Assembly: GCF_921293095.1 (NCBI RefSeq)
Contig: NC_060247.1
Span: 116,393,111-116,457,110 of the forward strand
From: Ischnura elegans
Taxonomy: Eukaryota > Arthropoda > Insecta > Odonata > Coenagrionidae
Length of the DNA: 64,000 nucleotides
Direction of reading: 5' to 3'
In this document: positions 10,851-21,905 of the stretch, piece by piece
Position numbering within the stretch: position 1 is the first letter of the stretch
Layout of the letters: each line of letters opens with the position of its first letter
Made by a program: the position numbers and the translations under genes
Notes under the pieces: generated by a model
The model's database searches: none
Seen by the model: the letters and a program-made list of their open reading frames with translations, nothing else
What the model was told of the DNA's origin: nothing

Positions 10851-11346
10851 TTCACGCTCTCAGTTAGTGCACAACGCTAAACTCCACGAGTGACTGATAG
10901 ACTAAGCCGGGATACTTTTGACATAAACAGAGCGATGCTCCGAAAGCGCATAAGTCGAATCTCAACGCGACACTGCGTAGCCATATCAGCAATATGCACT
11001 CGACTGGCGCCTGGCGGCCGCAACGGCGAGCGGGACTTGTAAACACACCGAGTTGTGGCTATGAAGCTCATTTTGACTCAAGTGTTGCTGTCAACGACTA
11101 TAGAGCTGGAGGAGATGGTTTGAACTTAAAATTGATCATTTATTAACACTCAAGCTTCCTGCAGGGTAGGCAACATTGCATGAAATTTGGAAAACTCAAA
11201 AATTTAAACTTTGAATGCGTTTCGGCAGGGTCAAATATTGTCCGATTGGGCTGAAAATTTTTATGGGATGTTTTTTCATGCATTCGCATAGGAAAATGGA
11301 AATGCCCCCTCAACTTTCAAACTTTAGGTTTTTTTGGGACACCCTA

Positions 11347-11480
11347 GCGTAAAGGTGGTCGTTAACCAGGTATGAGTCCCTGTGGCTTAAAATTTCCAGC
11401 TCTTCCAAGGCGTCTAATCTCCGTCGTTTCTTCTCAAAGTGGAAGTTCTTCTCATAGGCCAGCATTTTATAATATAAATA
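11347..11480 (-). mobile_element. Penelope-like element, coding end (minus strand)
   Basis: The minus strand reads RRLDALEELEIL and then YLVNDHL, the same C-terminal sequence as the plus-strand copy at 11756-11850. It continues past the inserted DNA transposon at 8850. Together with the plus-strand copy it forms a head-to-head pair, a common arrangement of Penelope-like elements. Confidence 0.7.
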
Positions 11481-11499
11481 AGGCCAGCATTTTATAACC

Positions 11500-11870
11500 A
11501 CAGCACATTAAGGAGCATGCTGGGCTCACCAAAGGACAGGGATATCCCGGAGGAACGGAGCGGTGTATATTGCCTAAATTGCGTCGACTGTGACGCGATT
11601 TACATCGGCCAAATAGGGAGGAGTTTTTCTATCCGGGCGGCCGAGCACCAGATGTGTCATAGACAGTAGAAAGATCACTCACAATTTGCAAAACACCTTA
11701 TCGACATGGGGCACATTAGTGACTTCATCCCTACTATTCTCCACTTAGAGAAGAAAGGACGGAGATTAGACGCCTTGGAAGAGCTGGAAATTTTAAGCCA
11801 AAGGAACTCATACCTGGTTAACGACCACCTTTACCCTTCTCGCTCCCCCCTCCACGGTCTTAAGGTCGGC
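11500..11870 (+). pseudogene. Penelope-like element, GIY-YIG endonuclease end
   Basis: The plus strand reads GVYCLNCVDCDAIYIGQ, then GRSFSIRAAEH, a stop at 11668-11670, then FAKHLIDMGH, LHLEKKGRRLDALEELEIL and YLVNDHLYP. The spaced YC..C..C..IYIGQ.GR...R..EH pattern is the GIY-YIG nuclease that follows the reverse transcriptase in Penelope-like elements. The RT itself is absent, so the copy is 5'-truncated. A 15 bp repeat, ggccagcattttata, occurs at both 11457 and 11484 at the point where the two copies meet. Confidence 0.8.
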
Positions 11871-12280
11871 GCCCTCACATTGACTTTCGACTTATGGAAA
11901 GCTAGAGCAACGTTACCTGTCGCTGTAGGCTATCCGGCAATGTATATTTCGATATTTCATTCATGCATCGGAACGTAATTCAATCAAGACATCGTCACCT
12001 ATGGCCATGTAGGAAAATCACAGTTATTACCAATATGGTAAAATAGCAATCAACCTTAGGTTAGCGAGCGAGGTCTCACCACCGCCGAGTAAACTAATTT
12101 CAAAAAATTTGTTCAAGCAGAATTACTGTGCATAAATCCTCTACTAGGCGACCGATCGTAGAGAATTTTCATTATCTCTTCTTCATACTCTCAAAAAAGA
12201 ATAAATTTCTGTTCTTAAAATAAAAAATAAACCTATTCTAATGTGAAATAACTTGTTTCATCAACAAATTCATCATCATC

Positions 12281-12437
12281 AAACGGAAAAGGAAGACCTC
12301 GAACGAAATATATGGAACAAGTAAAGAAGGATGTGAAAGAGAAGAAATACGTAGGTGTGAAAAGATAAGCTGATAGGAGAACTGAGTGGAGAGCTGCGTC
12401 AAACCAATCCTAGGATTGTTGACCAGTGATGATGAAA
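12281..12437 (+). mobile_element. 5'-truncated 3' end of the LINE family at 26.6-31.0 kb
   Basis: The plus strand has aaaaggaagacctcgaacga and then atatggaacaagtaaag, encoding the C-terminal KGRPRTKYMEQVK-type end, and closes with ttgaccagtgatgatga. The minus-strand LINE ending at 26614 shows the same end and the same GATGAT tail. It is a short dead-on-arrival copy. Confidence 0.7.
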
Positions 12438-12908
12438 AGTAGTTTACATAAATAAGGCTATTAATAGGAATATTGTATGTAGTTTATAAGAAATTCGATA
12501 CCCAACACCTATGCTACCGGGAACGCATCCCTATCTTCCAAATGTCAACATGGTCTCCTATAACGCAAATTCGATCGGCACAAAGACCCCGGGGAACGCA
12601 TCCCCTGCGCTAAGCAAGGCATGGGTGTATTCAGCATTGGTTTAATATTATCATTGCAACAATGCACAAATTCATGCCTAGCCAAACTAATTATTCATGC
12701 CGCAGGAATATAATTATTCTATGGCTAGATATGTCACGTAGGAATAAATGATATTAGCTACTTTTCTTGTGATAGTAAATTTAGTTTGGAAAGGAGTTTT
12801 ATAACTTTGCGGCAGAGCTCCATTAAGTAAAAAGCCAACAAAATCACATGGACAACTATACAGACCAAATTTCGACATCAATTTTACTTCAGGTACATAC
12901 AAGGATGA

Positions 12909-13872
12909 AGGTACGTTTTCATGGACGTGTTTCACGCGAAGAGACGCGAAAACGGGAGGAAAACTTCAGCCAATCAGAAGCCTGGAATCCTTCGCGTGAG
13001 CTTGCGCGAGATGCGTCGTCCGAAGTTGAAATCTTCTCAACTTTCGACGCGCGAAACGCGTGAAACTCGCCAACATGGCTGCTTGCGTGAGCCTTGCCTC
13101 TGTTGATGAATTTATTGCATCCGAAATTAGGGAGAAATATTCTTACGTATACAAATTTTCGAGACTACAGATACGGAAATATAAAGCCTAGAGGGAGATG
13201 TAAGCATCTGTTGGAATGGAAGACAAGGAGAAAGTTAATTTCTGATGATTCTCAAAGATTGCGAATGTTGAAGCATGAGTGGTATCATCATTGTGTTTCG
13301 CAGCGAAAGATGAGTCGGCCGAATGGAAATCTCTACGTAACATGCTTCAAACCCTGTACGTTCAGCAAATTGACGTGTGGATGAGAGAAATGGACTCCCA
13401 GAGAAAAATGAAGAATTACAGTTGTTTGTGTTAGATGATCCACAAAATATAGTTCGAACACTGCTACCGTGGAAGTATTCGTCACGTTTCCTTTGTTTTA
13501 TTGTCGTTTCTCTGCTGCAGATAGCGGGCGGGAGCCTCCTACGCGTAGGTTCGCCTACGCATATAGATTCGCTTTCATGAGAACAGTTCTCGCGAAGAAT
13601 GATGCGTCTCGTCGCGCGCGTGTTCGCCTGACGCATTCATGAAAACGTACCTTTAATGATTGAATAAGTGTGGTACGTTCAGCAAATTGAAGTGTGGATG
13701 AGAGAAATGGACTCCCAGACAAAATTGAAGAATTACGCTTATCTGAGTTATATGATCCACAAAAGATTATTAGAACACCACTACCGTGGAAGTAATGCGC
13801 AAATTCGATCGCCTGATTCGGTCTCGTTGCGCGGGTGCGCGATTGACGCATTCATGAAAACGTACCTTTATT
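12909..13872. mobile_element. foldback or TIR element with an internal tandem duplication
   Basis: The left end (aaggtacgttttcatgga, 12909) and right end (tcatgaaaacgtaccttta) are inverted repeats. The same right end also occurs internally near 13640, and the following block (gtacgttcagcaaattga, gtgtggatgagagaaatgg, ccgtggaagta) repeats an earlier block from about 13362. So the second 230 bp is a duplicate of part of the first. Frames within it read VQQIDVWMREMDSQ and VQQIEVWMREMDSQ, which may be a transposase remnant; I do not recognise the family with confidence. Confidence 0.6.
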
Positions 13873-14016
13873 GGTTGAATAATTGTAGTAATCATCTGCC
13901 AAAAAATTAGCACTTTTTAAATATTCGATGTAAAGGCAACGTGGATTTTGCCCTCTAGCAAGTATGGTGTATTTGTCTATGCCTCTGTGTGATAACCTTT
14001 CCCCTCCGTCTTACAG

Positions 14017-14138
14017 CTGGTGAGTTCAGCTGTGGTAAACGCTGCATACCGATGAAGTGGCGCTGTGATGGTTATGCAGACTGCGTTGATGGCTCCGATG
14101 AATCAGACTGCAACACCTGCCTTACATGGCAGTTCATG
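14017..14138 (+). CDS. SORL1: SORL1-like receptor, exon C: LDLa repeat 2 and start of repeat 3
   Basis: Acceptor cgtcttacag (AG at 14015-14016) and donor gtgagaca (14139). Start phase 1, end phase 0. Joined to exon B the sequence reads [31 protein letters not shown], a complete six-cysteine LDLa repeat with a canonical calcium site. It then begins the third repeat, TCLTWQFM, which needs a cysteine as the next residue. Exon D supplies it in the right phase. This split of an LDLa repeat across two exons is strong support for both boundaries. Confidence 0.88.
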
Positions 14139-14200
14139 GTGAGACAGAATGCAGATGGAGTTAATTGTCTTGTGTTCTGAGCTTGAGTGTTGCATACACA

Positions 14201-14400
14201 CATAGGCGGATCCAGGGGGGGGGGGCACGGGGGCACGTGCCCCCCCCAGACCCTCAAAAATATGCATGATATTTAATACGGTCCCATTATCATTGCATTC
14301 GTTTTGTATTACGAGGTATCCTTGTGCCCCACCCAGAACAAAATCCTGGATACGGCCTTGCTTGTGCCCCTCCCAGAAAAAAATCCTGGATCCGCCCCTG
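14201..14400. mobile_element. 200 bp hAT-type MITE with exact 8 bp target duplication
   Basis: The ends are CATAGGCGGATCCAGG and its inverted partner CCTGGATCCGCCCCTG. The 8 bases CATACACA flank it on both sides exactly (14193-14200 and 14401-14408). The interior is G- and C-run rich and non-coding. An 8 bp duplication and a CAG-type terminus point to hAT transposase mobilisation. Confidence 0.85.
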
Positions 14401-14889
14401 CATACACATTTATTTCAGAAGGCTAAATGCAATGCCAAATTATTCGCAGGAGTGTATTGATTGTACCCAGAGGAGTTATCATTACCCTAAGGTGTAATCT
14501 AAATTGAAGAATATGTTAAAATATCAATTTACCCGATAGCACTAAGTAAGAGAGTTTTCCGTTTCTTATGGTTTTCTTACGGAAAAAATTGATAAGCAGC
14601 TTATCGTAAGCCAAGGGACTTAAATTTGGCAAGGATAAGATTTCAGGGAAGAATAGGGAATGCCGTCAAATATCCTCAGATTAACATAAGTCGCTTCTGT
14701 TGGAGCGCCAAAGACGGCAGAACAGTGTACTACACATTCTACGCTGCTCTGCTCGACATGAATTTAAAGCCTACAGGTGAAATTCACTGACAATGAGTCT
14801 TTATAACAGCTGAACAACTGATGACAGATTTTCCCGTAAATAGAAAAAAAATAAACAACGACCAATGACTGGCTGGTGATGATGCAAAG

Positions 14890-15008
14890 CATAAATACAA
14901 TTACTTTTTCTTAGTGGCGGAAAGAAAGAAAAACATCCGGGGGAATCGAACGTGTGATCCCTAGATCAACGTTATTTTAAGCTGATCATTGAACCGCGGC
15001 ATCCGTTA
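14890..15008 (-). mobile_element. tRNA-derived SINE, minus strand
   Basis: On the minus strand a tRNA-like head reads gccgcggttcaatgatcagc (A-box region) followed about 40 bases later by cgttcgattccc (B-box, GTTCGANTCC type). A non-tRNA body follows. The cloverleaf is imperfect, so a functional tRNA gene is unlikely. I did not find a second copy in the window. Confidence 0.45.
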
Positions 15009-17468
15009 AGAAGCTAAGGTGTAGTTACCACTTTGAATCAATTATATGGAAAACCTTAGCTGCTGCTTGCATGAAATAAACTAATATTATTCAAGGTCCA
15101 CACAATCTAAAATTTATGAATTTTAATTTATTGCCCGATAAACCGATGAATAAAATAAGCATATTAAAGATTCCTTGCCGGCAGTTTACATTCTACGTCG
15201 CTATTCGTGTGAAATTGAGTGTTTTTCTTTCGACCGTGGTTTCGCCATCATTACATAAATGTGAATATTTTTCAAATTATGGCTTTTTGATGTTATTTCT
15301 CCTCGAAATATAGAAGCGCCAAAAATAAAAACATTAATCTTATACATAAAAACCTCGGTGAATACTTAAAAACGATGAAATGATAACAATATCTACGGAG
15401 GTGCTGAAAGTTTGGCCTCCATTTTGTCATTACTGCATGTTTGTCGGCCTGGCCTTAAGGAACCCATAAGAAAAGGTCAACAAGCTTATTTATAAGCGCC
15501 TTCCTTATTTCTTCCTTACACCTTATCACAATGACTTATAATGTGCTGGCTGGGTTACTAAGTCAAGGAGGTATGTTATTTAGAAATCACAAATAATTTA
15601 TTTTCATTAACTTTAGGGAATAGTAATAAATAGTAAATATAAGAACTATAATCGACTACATAAGAACTATATAGGACCTCTGTTTGTTATTCAAAAATAG
15701 CCCACTATATGGGCTGTTCAAAACCACTAGTTTGAATATAGTCACTAATAGCATGTTTCCCTTACCTCAGTTCGAGTTAGTCTCTAAATTATAAGAAAAG
15801 TTGACAAAATAAAAATTTGCGTCATATACATGGGCGTAAAGGCAGAAGCTCCCAGATTGTCTTTATCGGTTTCGCTTTCCTTCCGCTATGCAGCAGTATT
15901 TCCCAGCGGATCCCTACATACGGACTACATACCCCAGCGGATCTAAAATTATGGTGCACGGTATTGCCACGCCGCAAAGTGAGCGAAAAGCCCAAAAAGG
16001 TGGCTAAAATAGGAAAATATGAACTTAGTATATGAGGTTTTTGAAACTTTGTATTGGCTAAAGGAAGAATGGAAGCGTCTGAAAATACAATAGTAAAGGC
16101 TGGTGAATATGTTTACGCGTTGATAAACCACTGTGAAAGTGATCTCCACGTGAGTAAGAACGGCCACTGAGCAGCGCAAGAATAAGTACTTGTATTTCAT
16201 AATAACGCTACTGCTGGTGTAATTGTGCGATTATCGTTCTGTAATATGGATTTAGCCGAGCAATGTAAGTGCAATCTAAATAAATTTTTTAAAAATTGCT
16301 ATGAGTTAATAAATTGGCATTATTAAAGTTTTTTTTGACTAAAATTAATTCAATATTATTCAAAAAATTATTTAAAAATTAAGTCATAAGTTTAGTATTC
16401 TGTCGTATTCTGCGTGCTAACAAACATATCATCAATGTTACACATTTTATAGTTATTACGAAACAAAAATTTGCTGCCCCAAACTGCCCCTCGCGAAGTT
16501 TAAGCCATTTAGTTAAGATAATCACATGGCCACGCGCTGGGTTCCATAGTCGGCACTCTACACGCTCATTATGTTTCTGTTAAAAAAATGAATATTTTAT
16601 AACGGAATGAATAGTACGGTATTACCTCGGTCTCCCGTACGCTTAGCATCATAGAGTTTTAATATTTAGTGGCAAACAAGGAATGTTTCACTGAGCAGCT
16701 ATTTATGGTTAAGGGTAGAGGTTTTTCAATGGATTTGCAGATCTTTAACACGTTCGCTGCCGGGCCCGAATTCTACTGTCATTCCGCGTGTGCCAGGCGA
16801 ATATTTTCGAACCTATTACCAAACGGCAATAATGATATTGAGCCTATCTCCGGGTTTTACTAATATTTCTCGGTATATTTACACTCATTACGTGATGCGC
16901 TATCGCTTGTAACTTAAGTCACGTGGGACGCCATAGGGCGTCTCCCCACTTTTGACAATGCCTAAAATTTGACGAGACACCATTTGGCGGCTCAGGCAAT
17001 TGGATCTGCGTTCCAACTTTTTAGTGTACACTGAAAAGCTATGATTGAAAATAATGTCAAAACAAATTTTAATTGTTGATTATGCTTTTAATAATATTTG
17101 CTACCGTATCCGGAGATGATTAGTGCAATGATTTAAATTTGGGAGACTTAGGTACGGCTGATCCGGACAGATCATAAATTTTGTAGAAACACGTTTGGCT
17201 TTAGTGAGGGCAACTTTGCGGCTCATTGTCTGCAAGAATTCTTTGTAACATCCGCGACAGCCAACACGGGCTTTTCTAAAATGAAGATACAGCGCTAAAA
17301 ATAGTGCAAAAAATACTGATACTAATTTTATGTGATGATAATTTTATCCTCTAAATTACCAGACTTCGAAGACTTCCTTCAGTGTTATTTGTATTTACCA
17401 GGTAGTGCATCGATTTTTTAGACCCTATCAACGGAATCCCGAAGAATATGCATCCATTCTTCTATAAT

Positions 17469-17678
17469 TTATCGTCTTAACTGCAGGAGAGAGATCATGT
17501 GGGCACCTGGATTCTGTGTTTCATTCCACAGTATTAAAGCATTAACAATGCAGGTCCCAAAAAGAGCATCATCGGCCACCTTGTGGTACCACCTTACTAT
17601 TTTTCGATGGGTGCAGCGATACAACGTAAGGGTATCAGCAAGGTCAATTCCTCCCTTTATTTTATTGTATGTACTCAA
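17469..17678 (-). pseudogene. piggyBac transposase fragment, C-terminal part
   Basis: The minus strand reads STYNKIKGGIDLADTLTLYR, then RKIVRWYHKVADDALFG and NALILWN. This is the conserved YNxxMGGVDxxD region of piggyBac transposases with the following WY.K segment. The third catalytic aspartate of the family lies in the GGVD motif and is kept here (GGID). The rest of the catalytic domain upstream is not open, and the piece is only 70 residues. Confidence 0.8.
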
Positions 17679-17985
17679 TCACCATCTTTGGCTTAGTAAC
17701 CACTTCCCCTCTTCGATTTCTTTCCCCGTTGGGATTATCTCCTATCTGATGGTGGTGGAGATCATGAATACGTCGCGCTGATCTTTCCATTTCTTTACCG
17801 TTGCTCCACAAGTTTTTCATAGCACTGAAATGCCTTTCTTTAATTTAGCAGTCGTTATTTCTCTCAACAGCCCTTTCCTATTGTTCCTAATGATTCCCAC
17901 AAAATGAGACTTATCTCCCAAGATTTCTTTCTATAAGCGCGGGATGAATCACCTCACTAGAAGTATCTAAACATTACAGCAGGGG

Positions 17986-18241
17986 CAGGGGTGCCGACTT
18001 AAAAAATATTGGTAGGGCCCAAACTGGGGACCTTGTCTCTGTAAATTTTATAAGTAGTGAATTTTAAGTTTTTTAAGCATTTTAGAAGAGTCATATGATC
18101 GACGTTAGAATCCTGATCACTGGAATCTCGATATCTGGACACTCCGGGGAAAATTGACAAGCATGACACATTTTTTCCTCACATCTGTAACGAATTTTAG
18201 GGTGGACTCGGGCCCCCTCAGGCCCCGTGGAGTCGGTGCCA
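17986..18241. mobile_element. MITE nested in the piggyBac element
   Basis: CAGGGGTGCCGACTT on the left and AGTCGGTGCCAC on the right are imperfect inverted repeats about 255 bp apart. The interior is non-coding. The target duplication was not resolved. It separates the two surviving transposase pieces. Confidence 0.45.
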
Positions 18242-18287
18242 CGGAGAAGGAGTTATTAGAATGTGAATAAAAAATTGAAATAAGCAA

Positions 18288-18530
18288 TCATACCTGTATT
18301 AGAAGAAGAAAGATTACCTGACTATGAGGATTCATACGACTCCTCAGACACCGTGAATAAGCGGTGTCTCCTTCAGAAAATCCTTCAAGGTCATTAGTGG
18401 AAGCCGAATGGACAGAATACAACATATGCTTGATTTCTTCTTCGTTAAAACGTTTCTTTCCCCCAATAATGCGTGACGGAGTACACATGATATATTCACT
18501 AAACTGGTTATCACTTCCGTATGGAAGGCA
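18288..18530 (-). pseudogene. probable piggyBac transposase fragment, N-terminal part
   Basis: The minus strand reads KRFNEEEIKHMLYSV, then DLEGFSEGDTAYS, an acidic N-terminal style seen in piggyBac proteins. It lies upstream, in the transposase sense, of the C-terminal fragment at 17469-17678. I assign it by position more than by motif. Confidence 0.4.
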
Positions 18531-19027
18531 CAGGCACAGAGAATAAATTTGGTATACTGATACGCTCCTCACTCGGTTAGGCATGAGCGACAACTGAGGG
18601 AAGGAAATAAATGAAAAAAAGCTCAGCAAATGTAATTTGAAACATTGTGTTGAGATATAATACCTCAAGCTCCACTTGAGACATAGAATGATAGAGCCAT
18701 TGAAAAATGGCACTCTCGAAAAAAACATGAGAAACCGAAGGCGAAAAAAAAATTATATTCGAGCTGAAATGTGTTACCAATACCCTCCCTTCACAGAAGA
18801 TAACATTGTCTCATCAGTGCATAAGAAAATGTAGCTTAAATTTCAAGTTCTATTCATCGCTTGATGATTCAACGAAAACGCTACTTTGACGCCCATTGGC
18901 GTCTCACTAGTTGCGTCCAGCAGCAATGCGAGACGCCATATGGCGTCTCACTAACTCCGATTTGAAGTTATGTGAGACGCCCTATGGCGGCGCGTGGCAG
19001 GGAACGTGTTAAGGACACTGGAAGCAT

Positions 19028-19502
19028 TAGTGAAATTAGACATTGCAATATTTCCACTGAATTTATTCTTGCACTACACATTTAGTTGTCATTACGACAT
19101 ATTCAAGTGCATTACGTAGAAATAATTAAGAGTGTAAGAGGAAGGATGGGGTTTGGGTTATGGGAAGTGGGAAGATTGAAGGTTGTGGTAGACATGGTCG
19201 TTTCTTCGGGCCTGGGCAGGGGAAAGGAGGGAGAAGGGTTCCAGGATGATGGTATCACGTGCAACTTCACCTTTGTCCCCCCATTCCACTCCTGAGACAC
19301 TAAAAAACATCCCTTTCTCCCACAATCCCAACTTTCTGACACCCAAACCCTATCCTTTCTCTAACCACCCCTCTTCTATAGCAGTAGGATGTATTCAAAG
19401 AAGAACTTGAGTGCACTTGATACACTTGGAAATTTTGTTGTAACAACCAAATGCATCGCACGAAAATAAATTCAGTGGAAATATTGCTATGTCTTATTCA
19501 AC
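19028..19502. mobile_element. inverted-repeat element next to the piggyBac copy
   Basis: A left arm around 19028-19115 (agacattgcaatatttccac, then tgaatttatt) and a right arm around 19405-19500 (the complement, with caccaaatg-type variation) are inverted repeats of about 80-90 bp. About 300 bp of interior shows no convincing coding. This may be a foldback element or two opposed copies of one repeat. Confidence 0.55.
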
Positions 19503-21384
19503 AGATAATTATAACTTCCACGACATCATATCACATATCATACAAGGCACCAGAAGTGTCTGTCTTGAGAGGGTGAATTATAACATTGAATCCATGAATG
19601 TGATCAACTTGAACCACTTACGCTTACGGTATATAAATGGGATTTTTTTGAGAAATATTTAACACACAATGGGGATCTCAGTATTCAGTAAAACGTAATG
19701 GGTTTTTATTGAGTCAATGGAATATTTGCGAATAAAGAGAATGCACCTTTCTCCGCTCCTCATGGAATGAATTATGCGAATCAGTGCGATTCAATCCCAT
19801 AAATTATCTAAATGTGTATCATAAAATATCTCACAATGTGAGCAGGAAAGTGAGTCAAGTGGCAAAGATGAAGCATCCAGCTGAACAGTATGCCCTGCTG
19901 CTCGTATTGCGGCCATAAGAAAATCGTGGTTCAATTAAAAAAACTACATTGGTGTGGTAAGAATCAGAATGGAAAAGGGATGTTTCCAATTTCCTGGCTA
20001 TTTTTACCCATTCGCTTCACTTTGTTGATGAAGTCTATTCTGGGGTCAACTGTCTGACATCTTTCATAATGCTCAGTCAGTCATTATTCATGCCTACAAT
20101 AAACCTCAACAAAGCGTAGTGTTAGCTGTCTCAAATCATAGACGCAGAGGTGAAAAATTGTCAGAGCGCTGGTATACTTTGTCCCCGCCTGTGGCCATCG
20201 TCATATCGTCATTTAGGTGTAGATTTCTTCTCAGCCTGCAGAATATTTTTGATGATAGGCCGCTTTACTAAGCAGCCATTATTACAATCTGTGCAACGGA
20301 GCATGTATACTTCAGAAAAAAATTGCCAATGATTTTCCCATCGCACTTTGGAATGCTTTTCGTATCTGAAGAGAATGAGAATGAATTTGTATAAGTAAAC
20401 CGAAAACATCTGCACATCATAAAACATGGAAAATACATCAACTAATTATTCTAATTCAGTGTTTTTGTGATTCCTATTAATTTCCCTAAGTCTTGCACTT
20501 ATTGTTAGCCATATTCCACGTATCTTTTCTCCAATGGCATCAAATTCCATTTTACTTTGTCCATTTCTTTCATTATCTATTCAGGCCTGCATGTACAGCT
20601 CATTCACTCTGGTATCTTAAGCATAAAATTTGTCAACTTTTCCTTTTCCTTCCATCTAATTTCTCCCAAGTATCCCAATAAGTATCCCAAGTCAAAATTG
20701 AATTTTATTTCATTTGCTACTTCAATTTTTCAGGTTAAACCATATTCCATATTGCAATACCTTTATCTTTCATTGCGTAGTGATCGCCAAAGTTGTATTC
20801 CATTATAATTACATCATTCTAGTTTATTGTTGGTTTCATTGCTTTTAGTTTCTTTTTGCATGTGGGGACGTTAACCCTATGCAGAACCCATGACCTGAAC
20901 GACCTCTATGGTATCTCGCCTTGTCTGGCCAGTCAGGTGAACTTTAAAGAGCTTGAATGTCCTTGCCTGGAATTTGGAGCTGTTATCCTACTGCTATGCT
21001 GCTGAAATATGCAATCCTATGTAATTAGCAGATATTATTGATAATTCTTCGAAGGTAGTCATGAAAATTGCCATAAATTCATTTTAAGGTGAAAAGCTAT
21101 ACATATTAGTATTAAATTAGCAGAATAATGTAGATGTTCATGTAAAAAAATATTTTATGATTATATTTGGTTGAACCGTAGACCTAAATTATACGTTACC
21201 AGTAGACCAAAAATGAGCGGAATTTGCTTTTTCCATAGACCAAATGTAGACCTAGGTACTCTTATAAATATCATGTTGTAATTGATACATATGAGAATTA
21301 TGGTATAAGCATGCTACTTATAAAAATTCTCTTATAAGAGTATTTATGAGAAAAATGCCCAATTTCTTATAAGAAATGTTCTCA

Positions 21385-21905
21385 CCCTATTGGAAATAAT
21401 CAATTTAAAAATATTCAACTGAACCGTTCTATTGAAAAGTGACTAATTTCAATTGAATTTTTTAAAATGTAAAATATTAAGTTGATAAAAATTCAATTGA
21501 AATTTGTCGTTTTTCAATTGAACGCTTCAATTGAAAATTTTCAATTGAACGCTTCAATTGAAAATTTTCAATTGAAAAATTTTCAACTGAAAAAAAACTC
21601 AATTGAAAAATTTTCAATTGAGTTTTTTTTCAGCTGAGTCCAGCTGAGAAATTTTACAATTATAAAAATTCATCCAATATGATAAATTTATAAGGTAGGA
21701 TATACTTAAAATATGAATTTCTTGAATCCTGATTTCTATAAACAAATAAAATATGTAAAATGAAATTAAAGTTGAGATCTTTTTTGAGGCAGTGCCATAA
21801 AAACTCAATGGGGCTTTTCCACATCTTCCATCATTCCTAACAATCTTGAATAGTTATCGAAAAGCTATCCAATTTTGCCATGATAGAAGACCAGCATCTA
21901 TACTA
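21385..21905 (+). repeat. CAATTG-rich element, copy 1
   Basis: It starts ccctattgg, then has about ten copies of TTCAATTGAA-type palindromes (21430-21630), then a block that matches 24470-24700 in the same orientation (ttcatccaatatgataaatt, ggcagtgcc, cttgaatagtt). It is a partial copy: the right end present in copy 2 was not found. Confidence 0.7.

Larger units (their letters stand above)
8851..11346 (-). mobile_element. 2.5 kb DNA transposon with 180 bp terminal inverted repeats
   Basis: The left repeat (8851-9029) and right repeat (11167-11346) are reverse complements over about 180 bp with few mismatches, both starting TAGGGTGTCCCAAAAAA. A 10 bp flank, gggtaaaggt at 8841-8850 and gcgtaaaggt at 11347-11356, fits a target-site duplication with one mismatch. 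The element sits inside a Penelope-like fragment, which it splits. Between the repeats lies a minus-strand gene in at least two exons, listed separately. I do not recognise a standard transposase superfamily. The high similarity of the two ends suggests fairly recent activity, perhaps mobilised by a complete copy elsewhere. Confidence 0.85.
6494..14016 (+). other. intron B-C of the SORL1-like gene
   Basis: A 7.5 kb phase 1 intron with several mobile elements listed separately. I recognise nothing in 6494-7457, 7826-8570, 11990-12280 and 12440-12900. Confidence 0.65.
16745..19012 (-). mobile_element. degenerate piggyBac element
   Basis: The element lies between two TTAA sites (16745-16748 and 19009-19012). 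Its ends are inverted: TTAACACGTTCGCTGCC on the left, and the complement of GGCAGGGAACGTGTTAA on the right. Near both ends there are boxes of the form GACGCCATATGGCGTCTC (16929, 16977, 18890, 18930, 18973). The minus strand carries transposase pieces, listed separately. TTAA sites and the YNK...GGIDLAD motif identify the superfamily. Confidence 0.85.

Noticed and set aside
14890-15008. Functional tRNA gene
   Set aside because: A- and B-box-like sequences are present but the stems do not pair as a full cloverleaf; a tRNA-derived SINE fits better.
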